Shown here: piece by piece, positions 45,966 through 59,140 of the stretch
Layout: every line of letters begins with the position of its first letter
How positions within the stretch are numbered: the first letter of the stretch is position 1
Assembly: GCA_032717465.1 (NCBI GenBank)
Contig: CM064664.1
Span: forward strand, 4,851,173-4,915,172
Direction: 5' to 3'
DNA from: Coenobita brevimanus
Lineage: Eukaryota; Arthropoda; Malacostraca; Decapoda; Coenobitidae
Length of the DNA stretch: 64,000 nucleotides
Program-made: the position numbers and the translations under genes
Notes under the pieces: model-generated
Seen by the model: only the letters and a program-made list of their open reading frames with translations
Told to the model about the DNA's origin: nothing
The model's database searches: none

Positions 45966-46544
45966 GTAACATTGCCGAATCATTCACACTTAACTCACTC
46001 CAATACTGCCAATAGGACTGAATGAATGAGTGCTGCCGAAGAAAGAAAAATGCGGTTAAGGTGAGGTTATGTTTGGTGGGGTGAATGAATAGGTGGATGA
46101 GTGGGTAGGTAAATATGTGGCTCACCAGATAGCAAGACAGGAGATGGACTTATACCGCTTGTAATCATATAATATGTCTTTCGTACCAGGATTTTAGTGT
46201 ATCGTTTAGAAGACGATGGACAAATATTTGAAAATATATGGTACACTTGGGTCATTTTACAGAATCCTGCTAAAACTTCAAAATAATTTCTTTACATGGA
46301 AGTGAAGGTGCGTCTATGCACGTAATAATAAACCTCATATGATAAATGAAACTATTATTACACGAGAGAGAGAGAGAGAGAGAAGCTTTAGATCTCCAAT
46401 TCATCCACTTTGTAAATCAGTGCTTTGGTGGGGGTAAGGAGAGTATTTCTGTGTATGTATGGGGGGGGAGGTGGACATGTTCGATTAACCTACCCTTTAG
46501 TGGCACACTATTGTTATTCTCCCTGTTTCTTTATTAGCATTCAC
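45966..46544. other. No gene recognised; short (GA)n
   Basis: Flank between the tRNA-like array and LINE 3, with a GA run at 46363-46383. Confidence 0.45.
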
Positions 46545-49500
46545 GGTTGTGTCCGTCCCTGTGGCGTAGGGGACAAAATCTAGCCGCATGATGGGATGGT
46601 ACCACGGGTGGCACTCTGCGAGCAGGTTGTGTTAGGAAAAATTCTGCCATCGTATTCCCTGCGTGCCGTAAAAGGCGACTAAAAGCGACGAGCTGAAGGA
46701 ACTAGGGACCCCCTCCTCTGTATTTTCAGTTCCTACAGTGAGGCAGGGCATAGAAAGAGAAGGAGGATTGAGTTATCCCCGTACCCTGAAGACTGGGTCT
46801 ATGAATGTGCGTGGATGTTGTACACTTCAGGCTAAAAGGGAGAAGATTGGGATAATGTTTGTGAGAAGAAAGTTGGATGTGTTAGCTTTGAGTGAAACAA
46901 AGATGAAAGAGAAAGGTGAAACTACTGTACTGTAAGTTTGGAAGTGTGACTGGAAGGAGGTCAGGTGTTGATACAGGAAGAGTGAGAGAAGGAGTGGCAT
47001 TGATAGTGAGCCCGGAAGTGCAGCAGTGTGTAACTGAATGGAAGGTGTCATCGAGACTGAAGTGGGTGTAAGCGAAAGTTGGACGTGAGCTGTGGGTTTT
47101 TGTGAGTGCATATGGGCCTGGTAGGGAAAGGGATGAAGAAGTGAGGGAGTTATTCTGGAATGATGAATGTTTGCAGAGTTTTGGAGCAAATGTGAATGTG
47201 GAAATGATGGGAGATCTGAATGCTAGAGTGGGAAATGTAGCAGTTGAAGGTTTCGTTGGTATGCATGGTGTGCCTGGAATAAATTTATAATGGGGAAAGT
47301 GTGATACGGATGTCTGTTGAGCAAGAGGCGGTGATTGGAAATACCTTGTTTGGAAAAAAAAAGATATAAATATACATGGGTATGACAGGAAGGTGGAAGA
47401 GTTGCTGATAGAGGACTGATGAACTATGTGGTTGTCTCAAGGAATGTAAGAGAAAAATTCCTGGATATGAATGTTTTGAGAGGAGGGTGGAAGTATGTCT
47501 GACCAGTATCTGGTGGAAGGAAAGATGAGGATAGGTATGAGGTGGGTGAGATCAAGGAGACTTAGGTGTGATAGGGAGGTTTTGAAAATCAGTGAGCTGG
47601 ATAAAAGACAGAATATGATATAGTATCAGGAAAAGTTGAAAGATGAGTGGAACGCAGTGAAAGATCAGGAAAATGGCGGTGTGGGAAAAGAATGGTAGTT
47701 GTTTAAGTGTGCTGTAGTGGGGTATGCGGAAGAGGTGTGTGATGTAAGAAGAATAGGTAGTGGTGTAAGAAAAGGAAGTGGATGGTGGTGTGAGGAAGTA
47801 AGTATGGCTGTAGCTGAGAAGAGACGTGCATATGAAGTGTGGCTGTAGAGGAACGATGAGGTGTCGTATGAAAGAGATAAGGAAAAGAGGAATATGACGA
47901 GAAGGGGATTGGACGATGCTAAAGTGGCAGGAGATGAGAGGTGGGGTAGGCGGTTGACAGAATTTTGAATAGAAAAAGAAAATGTATTGGAAGGAGGTGA
48001 GGAGAGTGCGAAGGGAAGAGTCTGGGAAGGAAAAGCGTGTAAAAGTAGAGGATAGAAAGATGTTAATTGAGATGGATGCCGTAAGGAAGTGATGGGCAGA
48101 GTATTTTGAAAGACTGTTAAATGTAGAGGAGGAAAGGAAGGCTGAGATTGTGGCAGATGGAAGGGTGCAAGGAATAAATGTGTTTGAAGAGCTGATTGAT
48201 TATTTGATCACGACTGAGGAAGTGCAGGAGGCAGTCAAGGAGATGAAAGCAGGAAACGGTGTAGGTATGGATGGGTGTCCTATGGAATGTCAGAAAGGTG
48301 GTGGAGCTATTATTTTTGAGTAGTTAGTAAGATTGCTGAATGTGTGCTTTGTGAACGGTATGATGCTGACTGACTGGGCAAGTACATGTGTGGTTACGCT
48401 GTATAAAGGTAAGGGTGATAAGTATGACTTTACCAGTTTTAATGGTACAAGTCTATTGAGTGTTGTAGGTAAGGTGTATGGTAGAATGTTGATTAAGAGA
48501 GTCAGAGAGGATAAAAAGGGAGTGATTGGTGATGAGCAGTGTGGCTTTAGGAGAGGGAGGGAATGCATGGATCAGGTGTTTGCTGTGAGACAGGTGTGTG
48601 GAAAGTATTTGGCAAAAGGTAAGGATGTGTTTTGGATGTTCATGGATTTATGGATATCATATGATGAAATTGATAATGAGGATTTGTGAACTGTTTTGAG
48701 ACTGTTTGGACTTGATGGTAGATTGTTACAAAGAGTGAAAAGTTTTTATGAAAATAGTAGAAAGTGAGTAAGAATGGGATATACTGTGAGTGATTGGTTT
48801 CCCGTGAGAGTGGGGTGTGTGATGTCGCCTTGGTTGTTTACTATATGTATGGATGGTGTTGTAAGGGAGGTGAATGAACAAGTGTTAGGTGAAGGCTTGA
48901 GTCTAATGAATGCTGATGGTAGAGAGTGGAATCTGAATCAGCTGCTGTTTGCAGATGACACGGCACTGGTGGCTGATTCGGAGTGGTTGAGACAGTTGGT
49001 GGAGGAGTTTGGAAGGGTAGGTGAAAGGAGGAAATTCAGAGTAAATGAGAATAAGAGTAAAGTGATGAAGCGTATGAGGTTGGTAGACGGTAGAAGGATG
49101 AATGTAGTTTTGAATGGTGAGTTGTTTGAGGAGGTAGAGTGTTTTAAGTATTTAGGGTCACATGTTGTGGATGGAAAAATTGATGTAGAGGTGAAGTTTA
49201 GAATGAATGAAGTAGGAAAGGTGTTAGGAGGAATGAAAAAAGTGTTTAGATGCAATTCGCTTAGAATGGATGTAAAAACAAGGCTGCATGAGGGTGTAGT
49301 CGTACAGGCTGCATTATATGGGGCTGAAACTTGGATTTGGGGTGTAGCAGAAAGGAAGAGTTTGAATGTAATGTACATGAGGTGTCTGTGGAGTATGTGT
49401 GGAATGACGCATATGAATTGAGTGAGAAAAGATGAAGTGAGAAGGAGAAGTGGAGTTATGCGGGAGATGGCTGATCGAATTGAGCAGTGGTGTTGCAATG

Positions 49501-49933
49501 GTTTGGGCATATGGAGAGAATGGATGAACAGCGATTGGTGAGAAAGGTAACTGAATTGCATGTGAGAAGTGTAAGGCTGAGAGGAAGACCACAAATAGGA
49601 TGGATGGACAGTGTAAAAAGAGTGTTAGATGCAAGTGGGATGTCTGTAGAACAAGGAGGAGTGGCTGGATGTGATGGGGATGACTGGAGAGAAATTGTGA
49701 ATGAATACATGGTGATGCACCTGTGAGGTGATATTCTCCCACATTTGGTCTGATCAGCTGATCAGGTCAGGTGTGGGTAAGGGTATGGGTTCATCATGAT
49801 GTGGCAGGGGTAAACCAGCTCTGCTGTTGGGCCATCCTGCGGATGTCACTGATTACACTGTGCAGTTGACCCTGGTGCGGTGTGGTATGGTGAGGATCTG
49901 TCCCTTCTCCCCTTCCGTCTAAGATATGAGTAA

Positions 49934-49974
<41 letters not shown>
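46545..49974 (+). pseudogene. LINE 3: diverged non-LTR retrotransposon, decayed
   Basis: The leader has TATTCCCTGCGTGCCGTAAA followed by AGGCGACTAAAAG (46651-46685), the same 5' sequence as LINE 2. Endonuclease pieces: MNVRGCCTLQAKREKIG (46801), LALSETKMKEKG, VSAYGPGRERDEEV, MGDLNARVGNVAVEGF and SDQYLVEGK (about 47500). Reverse transcriptase: WASTCVVTLYKGKGDKYD, SLLSVVGKVYGRMLIKRV, CGFRRGRECMDQ, RVGCVMSPWLFTICMDGVV and LLFADDTALV near 48945, with the canonical ADD. The C-terminal part has RGRPQIGWMDSVKRVLD. Several stops and frame changes separate the blocks. A 3' UTR of about 200 bp ends in (GT)n at 49935-49974. By protein it is a cousin of LINEs 1 and 2, not a copy. Confidence 0.8.
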
Positions 49975-49978
<4 letters not shown>

Positions 49979-50519
49979 AGTAAATTGGACGTGTGTTGTC
50001 CTATCTCAGCTATCCCCCTTTCTTTGAAGGAAGAAGCCTAGGACTATCTACTGTAGTCATTCAGGCACCACTAAAGCCTGCATCACACACACTACGATAG
50101 CCCCCGATCACAGCCAATCTTTTCAAAAAATTTGAATTTTTTCTGAGTCGGCCAACATCATATGTTTATCATGTAAAAAGATCGCCTCAATATGTCAATT
50201 TCAAGGGGGTGTCTTACGGGTCGGAAATCGTCAGCTGTGGTTGGCCAAGAAATAGCGCATGCACTATATTTTGGCCGACAATGTGACGAAAAAGAACGTT
50301 ATATTTTGTGGTGTTATTATCCTGTTGTAATCGAACTACGATCGTGTGGGAATCACCGTTGCCGTCCTGTGATCAGCCAAGTTTATCGACCCTGATCTGT
50401 GTTCGATCAACACGTCAATAGCACGACCACAACACGATCTTTTTACGGTCACAACATGACAACAACGCAACAACAACAAGATTAATATCTTCCCAAAATC
50501 GACATCTACAACCACTATA
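49975..50519. other. No gene; left flank of element B
   Basis: GATCA/CGATC-rich DNA. CATCACACACACTACGATAG near 50080 and, beyond element B, CGTGTGTGAAACTGGG near 60244 are loosely inverse, which could mean that element B landed in an older DNA transposon. Not strong enough to call. Confidence 0.35.
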
Positions 50520-50523
50520 CAAC

Positions 50524-51060
50524 TATAGGACTACATAATAGATAGATAAATAAATAGATAGATAGAGAGACAGATAGAAGCAGGAAGTCAAATGATGAGA
50601 AGGTGTTGTGTTTGCGAGAAGCGAGCAGCGCTAAACGCTTACACGGAGGAAAGCTGACGACAGCGGCCAGTAAGGAGATGATGCAGTTAGCTGTCAGCAG
50701 TCCTCTCGTGAGAAAGTTCTGTTGCCATGAGGAACATACGTGACACACACACCCTACTACACGAGATGTTAGGAAAGAGAGTTTAGAAGGAGACAAGCGA
50801 CCCTAGAGAGAGGTCGAGACGGAGATTAGCCTTAGAACAGAGAGAGAGAGAGAGATAGCGAGACAGGGAGGTAGCTACCCAGGACTTATACTATTATACC
50901 TGTTTAATATTTCCAAGACAAATAAAAATAGTCCCATACTATTCTTTACCTCTCCCGTCACTACATGACATCTGGTGGAAACTACTACAAGATATAAAAG
51001 CCGCTCGACCACAAGTCTAAAATATACTTCTCTACAAGTAACTACAAAGTCTTTATGACA
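50524..51060 (+). repeat. 5' LTR of element B
   Basis: 537 bp, starting TATAGGACTACATAATAGAT and ending TTTATGACA. The start is not TG, but the boundary is fixed by comparison with the other LTR and by the CAAC duplication. The last 200 bp resemble the element C LTR. Confidence 0.9.
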
Positions 51061-52071
51061 TTTGGTAGCAGCGAACGTATACGAACCTCGTCTACGAATC
51101 AACATTAAATTCCTACAAAATATCAAGATTGACAACAACCAACAATATCAGCTCCTGCCCCCTCCGTCTCCCAGATCATTACGCTGATGCAGAGGTCAAG
51201 AGATCACTCGACGCCTTGCAAGTAGCTTAACGACAAACCAGCAAATCTGCGGACATCGTCTCCGAATTAAAAGCAAATTTCTACAAAAGCAACCGAGACT
51301 ACAAGGTTAGCTTCAGTTCTACAAAGTCTACAGCCATCTACAATCAACTACAGCCATCTACAATCAACTACAATTAACAACTCTACATCGTCTGTATAAT
51401 CTTCTACACGCACCTACAAGTAAGCGGCAGTCTTCATCCCACAAACGAATAAATCACTAGAGAAAAGGACAGAGAAAACTTCCACATAGAATAAAGGGAA
51501 CAAACAAACGAAGAGTGAGACACGATTTACAACTCATCTTACTCACTCGTCTTCACTCAAGTTACTCATCGCTACTCATTCACTCACCACAGCTACCAGT
51601 GTGGGAAGCCGACGTCACCATGTGCTGAGATGACATCACAACGCGAGTCTGCCATGCCAAGCAACGTGTGACTGACACCAGGCACTTCTCACCCACTACT
51701 CATTACTCATTATTCACATAGCTCCTACTCATATTCACTTATTTTCACAGTTAAGTTGGAAATTCGACGTTCTATGTTGAGGTTTGCCTGGGACAGCCGT
51801 TAACCACTACAAATACCAGGCCATGGAGTTTCCTGAGTAATATCGTCCATCAACACACCACTAGAATTATCAAGAGATCTTCAATCAAACCTGTATTTTC
51901 TTCCGAGATCGACTTTTGTATCGACACACCTCTACGATCTGTATCAAGTGGGTAAAATTATACTTGCTCATTTCTTCTCAGTGCTAAAATTAGCTATATT
52001 CAACTTATTTAATCATCTAGTTTGCTAGGACATAAATAAACAAGAGGCGTATTTCATAACATCATATCTTA
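51061..52071 (+). other. Element B primer-site candidate and leader
   Basis: TTTGGTAGCAGCGAACG directly follows the LTR and is the primer-site candidate. CAA|GTAAGC at 51419/51420 is a reasonable splice donor for an env RNA; element C has lost it (CAAGTAGC). The rest is non-coding leader with a duplicated CTACAGCCATCTACAATCAA near 51330-51370. Confidence 0.6.
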
Positions 52072-53481
52072 ATGACAGGAATATTTTCGCAACCACCCAC
52101 GTTAATACCAGATGACACACAAATTGCCACAACATCAGACTCACAATTAAGAGACAGCCCACCCATTGTACAACCCACACCACACGTTATAGATAAGGAA
52201 ACAAATACGGGAGTTTCGGATGATGAGTGGGAAACCCCTTCAGACGTTGAGAGTATCGACTTCGCAGCTGCCTTAAATACGTATGCCAATATACTTAACA
52301 GGGTTCACCGGTCCGGTCATACATATTCTACCATTCCCTCACATAACGATAAACTCGTACAAGTTGAATTAACAGGGCAATCATTAAATATGAATCAAGA
52401 AACAAATACTGCTGATCTAAAAACCACACCTCACGTTTTTGTGTATCACGAGGATAAGACTGCCCCAAAATTCTCTGGCACAGACAAGGATCGCATTGAT
52501 GTCATTTCATTAATCAGTCAGTGCGAACAAATGTTCATCAAGCGCCACATACTAGATGAACAAGAGAAAATTGCTATTTTTTCATCTTGCATAAGCCAGG
52601 AAAGATGTCCAGCAAGCAATTTATTGCGCTCCGATAAGCTACATCGTGCTAGGACATATGATGAATTTAAAACTGAATTTCTGAAGAAATTTTCTGGAGG
52701 TATGAACTTCTTGCCAGGTATAATTCCAGAATTACATAAAATTGTAGATCTTGTAAGGGAGCACACTACAAACCATGTGCTCAGTGAAATAACTGCTGAT
52801 GTCTCCACAATCAAGAGAACCCTATTAGCTACTCTGGAGAATTCTAAGTGGATAACAGATGATGGAAAGATGTCCCCAGACCTCGTCGTGGACATCATTG
52901 GTTATGTAGCTGCCTTGTGTAAATTACCTGATAGAACCCTTAAGATCGCCAAAACAATCGCGTACATCCCTGGAATGTGCTTACTAGACTTAATGAACGA
53001 GGTAGAGATGCAGTGCAGTAAAGCAGGTGTGGTCGACACACATGCACATTCTGGTAGAATCAGGGTACCTGAGACAGTATCATCTGTGAAAACATCAACA
53101 CCGACCCCAAACAGAGAACAAAATCGATCGCGACCTGAAATGAGGCAGCCCAAACAGACAAAGACGCCTAGACCTCGTTCCCACACGCCTTCCTACAGGC
53201 AGTTTCATAAGTTTTCGCGCAGCCCGAGCAGGTCTCGCGCTATAAACAACACTTTTTATGGGAAATCACCTCGTAGGTCACAGTCAAGGGATAGGTCCAT
53301 TCTGTGTCATTACTGTGCAAAACCAGGACACACAAGGTATGAATGCTTTATCAAGGCAAAAGAGGATAATCAAAAGACACAAGGGTTTGGTCCTTACTGT
53401 AGGCATCATAGATACCAAGGGCACTGGACTAGTGATTGCAAAACAGTAGAAAAAATTGTGTCTATGTTCAAATCGGGTTAA
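52072..53481 (+). CDS. gag: gag of element B
   Basis: 470 codons counting the stop, open throughout. Gag forms the RNA-containing particle. The N-terminal 120 residues are acidic and variable. The core has KTAPKFSGTDKDRIDVISLI, which aligns with element A. A basic Arg/Ser/Pro-rich stretch follows, then two Cys-His knuckles: CHYCAKPGHTRYEC (53305-53346), a canonical CX2CX4HX4C, and CRHHRYQGHWTSDC (53398-53439), a CX2HX4HX4C variant. The ATG at 52072 is the first after the leader. The last 46 bases overlap pol, which lies in the -1 frame; an A6 run at 53450-53455 lies in the overlap and could be the slip site, although it is not a standard heptamer in phase. Confidence 0.85.
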   Translation: MTGIFSQPPTLIPDDTQIATTSDSQLRDSPPIVQPTPHVIDKETNTGVSDDEWETPSDVESIDFAAALNTYANILNRVHRSGHTYSTIPSHNDKLVQVELTGQSLNMNQETNTADLKTTPHVFVYHEDKTAPKFSGTDKDRIDVISLISQCEQMFIKRHILDEQEKIAIFSSCISQERCPASNLLRSDKLHRARTYDEFKTEFLKKFSGGMNFLPGIIPELHKIVDLVREHTTNHVLSEITADVSTIKRTLLATLENSKWITDDGKMSPDLVVDIIGYVAALCKLPDRTLKIAKTIAYIPGMCLLDLMNEVEMQCSKAGVVDTHAHSGRIRVPETVSSVKTSTPTPNREQNRSRPEMRQPKQTKTPRPRSHTPSYRQFHKFSRSPSRSRAINNTFYGKSPRRSQSRDRSILCHYCAKPGHTRYECFIKAKEDNQKTQGFGPYCRHHRYQGHWTSDCKTVEKIVSMFKSG

Positions 53482-56400
53482 GACCAAGTCATGACAAAAA
53501 ACGAACAAACGTAAAGAAGAACAAGGTTAAACTTCACATAGGAGGCATGTTGGGAAATGAGTGTATCTTGATACCAGCTGTATGTGAGGATCAAAACGTT
53601 TCCTTATTTTTAGATACAGGCTCTCCAGTGAACTTAATAACACATGAAGAACTAAATAGAATTCTTAAAAATAAAAAGAAAGTAACTTTTCTGGATGAAG
53701 CTGATTTAGAATTAAACACAGTAGATGGTCAAGAGATTACAGTAAAAGGTATGATAAGATTAAATCTCAGTTTCACAGAAACTACAAGACCATTCTCTGC
53801 ATTGTTCTATATCGTTGAAAACTTAGCAATTAAAGCTCATATGTTACTGGGCTTAAGATCCATGAGAACTGAGAACATAACTATACTCCCACAAATGAAT
53901 GGAATAGACTTTGATAATGAATTTATAGAGGAAATACTTTCAGAGCCCTCACCGATTGGTAGAAGAGAGCCAAAAAGAATTGGTAATATTAAAGGCTTAA
54001 ACAAACATACACAAACAGATGAGTGTATAGATCCACTTACACCAGCAACCCCATCCTCCAGAATTAGTGACTCAGATAACAGTACTGATTTATCAATTTT
54101 TCCAACCCATCTCACTAATGATTTGGTTATACCACCTAATTCATACATGAAGGTTACCATAAAGAGCAAATTACGGAATAGTACTGTTCTTGTCTTAGAA
54201 GAATTATGTAAAGTAAAGGGATTGTCAGTAGAAAACGCATTATGTCATACGAACGACGAAGGGCTAACTCAGATATTCATTATTAATCACATGAATGGGG
54301 AAGTTCAGTTGAAGAAGGGAACTTGCATAGTTAATATTGAAAAATGTTTCGCCCCTGTGAAGGAAATAAATATTGGTGGAGTAACAAGTGAGATCAAATC
54401 TACGGATAGAGAAAGAATAAAAGAGAATTTAATTCACTCAGGTGAATTTGACGAAGAAAATGATTTGTTAACCCTGCTGGAAACACACAGGGACACCGTA
54501 GCCTTGCCCGGAGAACGATTAGGGTGTACTAACTTGATTAATCACATGATTAATGTGCACCCAGAAACACCACCAATTTTCGTACCAGCTTATCGCATAC
54601 CACACTCCCAACGTACACTTGCAAATCAGTATGTCGATGAAATGTTAAAGCTTGGAATTATTGAGCCTTCAGTTTCTCCGTGGAACGCTCCCTTTTCTTT
54701 GTGCCCAAGAGAAATGGAGAAATGCGTGCGGTAGTAGATTACCGTAAACTAAATAATCACACCATCCCAGACAGATTTCCCATGCCATTGCTAAGTGATG
54801 TTCTACAGAATATTGGTCCTGAGAATAATATATTCTCGACCATCGATCTCCTAAACGGATACTATCAGATTCCGGTATCTCAGGAGTCACGTAAATACAC
54901 TGCCTTTTCAACAAACAGAGGCCATTATCAATATACAAGAATGCCAATGGGACTGAGGACAGCCCCCGGTACGTTCCAGCGTCTTATGAATTACGTATTG
55001 TCCGGAATTTTAGGACAAGGAATATTTGTTTATCTTGACGATATTATTATCGCAACGAAGAATATTAAGGATCATCTCAGGAAATTAGACTTACTCTTAC
55101 AAAAGCTTAGTGATGCTGGATTAAAAATTAAACTTTCTAAATGCAAATTTTGCTTTAAGGAAATAAATTTCTTAGGCCACAAATTAAGTTCTGATGGTAT
55201 TCACACCACTGATGACAAAATACAGGCAGTGAGAGATTTTCCTGAACCCACTACGACTGACGAAGTTAGACAATTTTTAGGTCTGGCTGGATACTATAGG
55301 TCCTTCGTACCACAGTTCTCTCATATAGCCTTCCCTCTATTCCAACTACTCAAAAAAGATGCTGTATTCCAATGGGAAGAAGAACAAAAAAGGGCATTTA
55401 ACAATCTAAAAATTAAACTAACGAATGCACCTTGTTTAGCATATCCAGATTACACGAAATCATTTCTTATTTGTACAGACGCATCAGTTAAAGGATTAGG
55501 GGCTGTACTGATGCAGGAAGATAAAAGAGGAAAGAATCAACCAATTGCATTTGCCAGCAGACAAACAAGAGGTGCGGAGAAAAATTATAGCACTACAGAC
55601 TTAGAGGCACTTGCAGTGATTTTTGCATTACAAAAGTTTCGAGATTTGGTATATGGTTACGAAATCCACTTATTCACCGACCATAAACCACTGGTGGGTA
55701 AGTTTAAAGAAAAACTCCTTTCTGGGAGGAGAGCAAGATGGAAATGTACAGTTGAAAACTACAATGTACAAATACATTATATACAAGGTAAAATGAATAT
55801 AGTAGCTGACGCATTATCTAGGAACCCGAACACAATTCAGGTCGCGGCGTTAGATCTCAAAGGAAATATCCCAAACCACGAGGATATCGCAAAGGCACAA
55901 AGACTTGACCCAGTATGGTCAAAAGTAATATACAAGTTAGAAAGTGGAGATGACATACAATTACCCAAACTGCATGTCCCACTTGAACAATTCACAATGG
56001 TCAATAATACATTATACAAAATTAACTCTAAACAACCAAAACGCCAAAGAAATACTAACCAGTTGGTAGTACCTAATGACATGATACCCCAAGTATTACG
56101 AATGATACACGACAGCCCACATGCAGGACACCCTGGAAAGGATAAGACATTCAACCAAGCCCAGCTATTATATTACTGGCCTTCATTACGAAGAGATATA
56201 CACAATCATATAGACAGATGCGAATCATGTGCGAAACACAAAGGATACCCAATCACACCTGCACCGATGGGTAATTACCCAGTACCACATCAACCATGGG
56301 ACGTTGTCGCTGTTGATTTACTCAAGATGCCATTATCATACAATAATAACCTATACTTATTCGTAGCAACGGATCATTTTTCCCGTTATGTCATTTTAGC

Positions 56401-57318
56401 TCCAATTAAAGATAAGACAGCAGAGACAGTAGCAAAGGCAATAACAGATAATGTAATATGTCGCTTTACTACCCCAAAGGTATTAATAAGTGATAATGGA
56501 GGAGAATTTAATTCTGAGATCTTACAAGAAATATGTAAACAATACAACATTAAAAAGGTTAACGTTTTGGCCTATCACCCAGCATCGAATGGGTTGGTAG
56601 AGAGACAAAATAAAAGGTATTAGATGTGCTACGACACATTCTCAGTGTAGAAAATTATGCAAGCTGGGATGATTGGATTCCCAGAGTAGAGGCCTCCATT
56701 AATGGGTCTATAAATAAATCCATTGGTGACACACCACATTTCATTATATATGGCACAGATAAAAAATTACCATATGAGCTCCTAGAAGGTGACAGCATGC
56801 CTATATACAATTACGATGATTACTCTAAACTCCGTTTACGTGAATTCCAGGACATTCACAAAAGAGTGCAAAAACAATTAACGATGTCCAAGGAAGAAAT
56901 GACGGAGGCATTTAACAAAAAGGCAAAAGATTCACCTATCAGCTTAGGAGACATTGTTTACGGTGTCATTCATACGAGAGACAATAAATTATCCCCTAAA
57001 TTTGAGGGCCCATACAGAGTAATTAACATAAAGGCAAACAAAGTTTTAATTAAGTCACTTTCAAGTGGCGAGGAAAAACAAGTTCATATTGACCATTTAA
57101 AACGAGTTTCAAGGGAATTATCACATAATTATTCAGCCTCGGATACAACCGAACAGGTGCACGTACCTCAAGAAACCAAGCAAGAACACAACAATGATTA
57201 CAAAAAGAAATTAAGGTCATATACCAAACAATCGAACATAGGTGCAACTATTCCAATGAAATCTACAGTACATCATTTACGAGAATTAAATATCGATTTA
57301 AACTCCTTCTATAAATGA
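53436..57318 (+). pseudogene. pol: pol of element B: protease, RT, RNase H, integrase (two frame changes)
   Basis: Protease: LFLDTGSPVNLI with DTGS codons at 53613-53624. Reverse transcriptase: EPSVSPWN, RAVVDYRKLN, IDLLNGYYQIP, and YLDD at 55031-55042. RNase H: ICTDASVKGLGAVLMQ, FASRQTRGAEKNYS, and LFTDHKPL. Integrase: His-His-Cys-Cys finger (MIHDSPHAGHPGK...CESCAKHKG), Asp codons at 56372 and 56492, and Glu at 56600 (D-D-35-E), then a GPYRVI C-terminal segment. Frame changes lie at about 54690-54715, in RT just before the RAVVDYRK block next to short C and T runs, and at about 56610-56625 just after the catalytic Glu. All catalytic residues are present. It is read from a -1 shift after gag. 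Confidence 0.88.
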
Positions 57319-57383
57319 AATAACAGCCAACCGTAACGCACATCATCACTATCATCAACCACAGCTTTATAGGAAATTAATAG

Positions 57384-57406
57384 ATTTTTTTTTTCGGTAG
57401 GTTACG
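57384..57406 (+). promoter_or_regulatory. Splice-acceptor-like site before env (element B)
   Basis: A T-rich run ending CGGTAG lies six bases before the env ATG. It matches the position of the site at 7794 in element A and supports a spliced env RNA, with a possible donor at 51420. Confidence 0.5.
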
Positions 57407-59140
57407 ATGAAGGGACTTATGCTATGGATTCTCCTATACATAGTAAGGGTATATGCGCACCTAGACCCCAAGCATATAGTACGACAAGGATGCCTCATAG
57501 CTCCAACGGCCACGACTACAATCGTCAAGGACGTCATGAGTACTGAAATAAGTCTAGATTACTTGTATGACTTACCTACTTATATAGAAAGACTTGCGAC
57601 GCCGATGCGAACTCTGGACTTCAAGATAGGGAATTATGTTTCACAATCACATATCACCAAGGAAGTGGATGAAATGGTGAAGTTAGCGAAATGGAAACTA
57701 GAACAGGCGAAGTCAACTATGCTCGTCATGATCCAAGATCTCCCATCTTATGGAACAGAGGTGCTGAGCGACAGGAACAACATCACACGTACTCGCCAAA
57801 AGCGCGGTTTGTTCGATTCTGGGCGGCGCAATTCTTGGGAACATCTTTGGATTGGCTACAGAGGATGACCTTAAAGAAATAAACAAAAAAATTTAATAAG
57901 ATAGCTCAGGTACTAACATACCAAGATAAATTCATCACAGGACAGAACTCAGCAATGAAAACAATTGTGAAAAATCTGAAACAAGCAGAAAACGTAGCTC
58001 TCGAGAGTATAGATAAAATAAATGACTTGGAGGGTAACGTTACCCTTTTCCAGCACTTCTCCATCATCACAGAACATATTGACACGATTCTACTACAATT
58101 AGAGAACACTAGAGATCATTTCAGGGCACTTATGCAAGGAATTTCGAATGCTGGTGATGGCAAGATCACAAATGACTTACTCCCAGTTCATGAGCTACGT
58201 CAGATAGTTAGTCAAGGCATACATACACATAAATTGAAGCCATTGTTCCGCAGTAGGGAATTTATGCAATATTACCCTTACTTGGAAGCAACACTAACAC
58301 CAACATCTGTGATAGTTCATGTACCATTCATCACGGAAGACCTGTTCACAGTATACCAAATACACCCCTTCCCCTATAGAAACAACAACACTTTAGTCAT
58401 CATCAACATCAACACAGACACCGAACTCATCATGGTCTCCAAGAGACGAGACACTGTCACTTTCGCAAGTGAGTCAACGATTGAGCGAAAGTGCCGCACA
58501 TCCTTACATGCTGTTCATCTTTGTCCTGCGTACATTTTCAACGTTTCAGCCTACTGATACGGTCCCTTGTGAAATGGCTATCATCAGCAATAACAATATT
58601 CATCATCATTGCAACTTCACTTTTGCTCCAGATAAACTTGTACACCATCAACGCATTGGACACTCGCAGTTTTTTTATTTCCCTCATAACACATCAGTTT
58701 ACATAGTCTGTCCAGATATACCACCATCTCATACATCAGCCTCAGGATTATACATAGCACCAGACTACTGTGCGGTATTTACACCATCCATGTCTACTTT
58801 TTCCACCATCAATCACTACGCCATTATCAACCATACACACAAACATTTCCACCCACTGCCTGATATGAACTTAAACATGAGCACAAGTATTAAGCTGACT
58901 TCACCTAAGTTTGAAACTATGCAGCTGATCAATGAAACTATGAAGCCCTGGGAAGATTTGAGTTTGAGTATGTTCAACCCATATTATGTGTATAGCCAAG
59001 CACCTTCTGTCTTTATAATTATCTGCATTGTGGTTGCAGTATTGCTGTTGGCCATGCACAGAATGCATGCAAGAATTGCTAATTTGGAGTCATTGTTTAG
59101 TGGGGGGAGAGTTAACATCACAGTTAACCACCCTGAATGA
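57407..59140 (+). pseudogene. env: env-like gene of element B (frameshifted)
   Basis: It starts with a hydrophobic signal-like segment, MKGLMLWILLYIVRVYAHLD. A furin-type site RQKR ends at residue 133 and is followed by GLFD, the start of a fusion segment as in element A. The frame is lost within that segment (57812-57870), and a stop-rich stretch with an A7 run lies at 57880-57900. A second open piece runs from about 57955 to 58557, with helical sequence and CPAYIF. A third, in another frame, runs to 59140 and carries the membrane anchor VFIIICIVVAVLLLAMH near its end. At least two indels thus separate three pieces of one glycoprotein. Gene order and the matching landmarks support the call. 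Confidence 0.8.

Noticed and set aside
50515..50796. 93-codon minus-strand frame, repeated at 59553-59882
   Set aside because: It lies wholly in the two LTR copies of element B and has no conserved motif.
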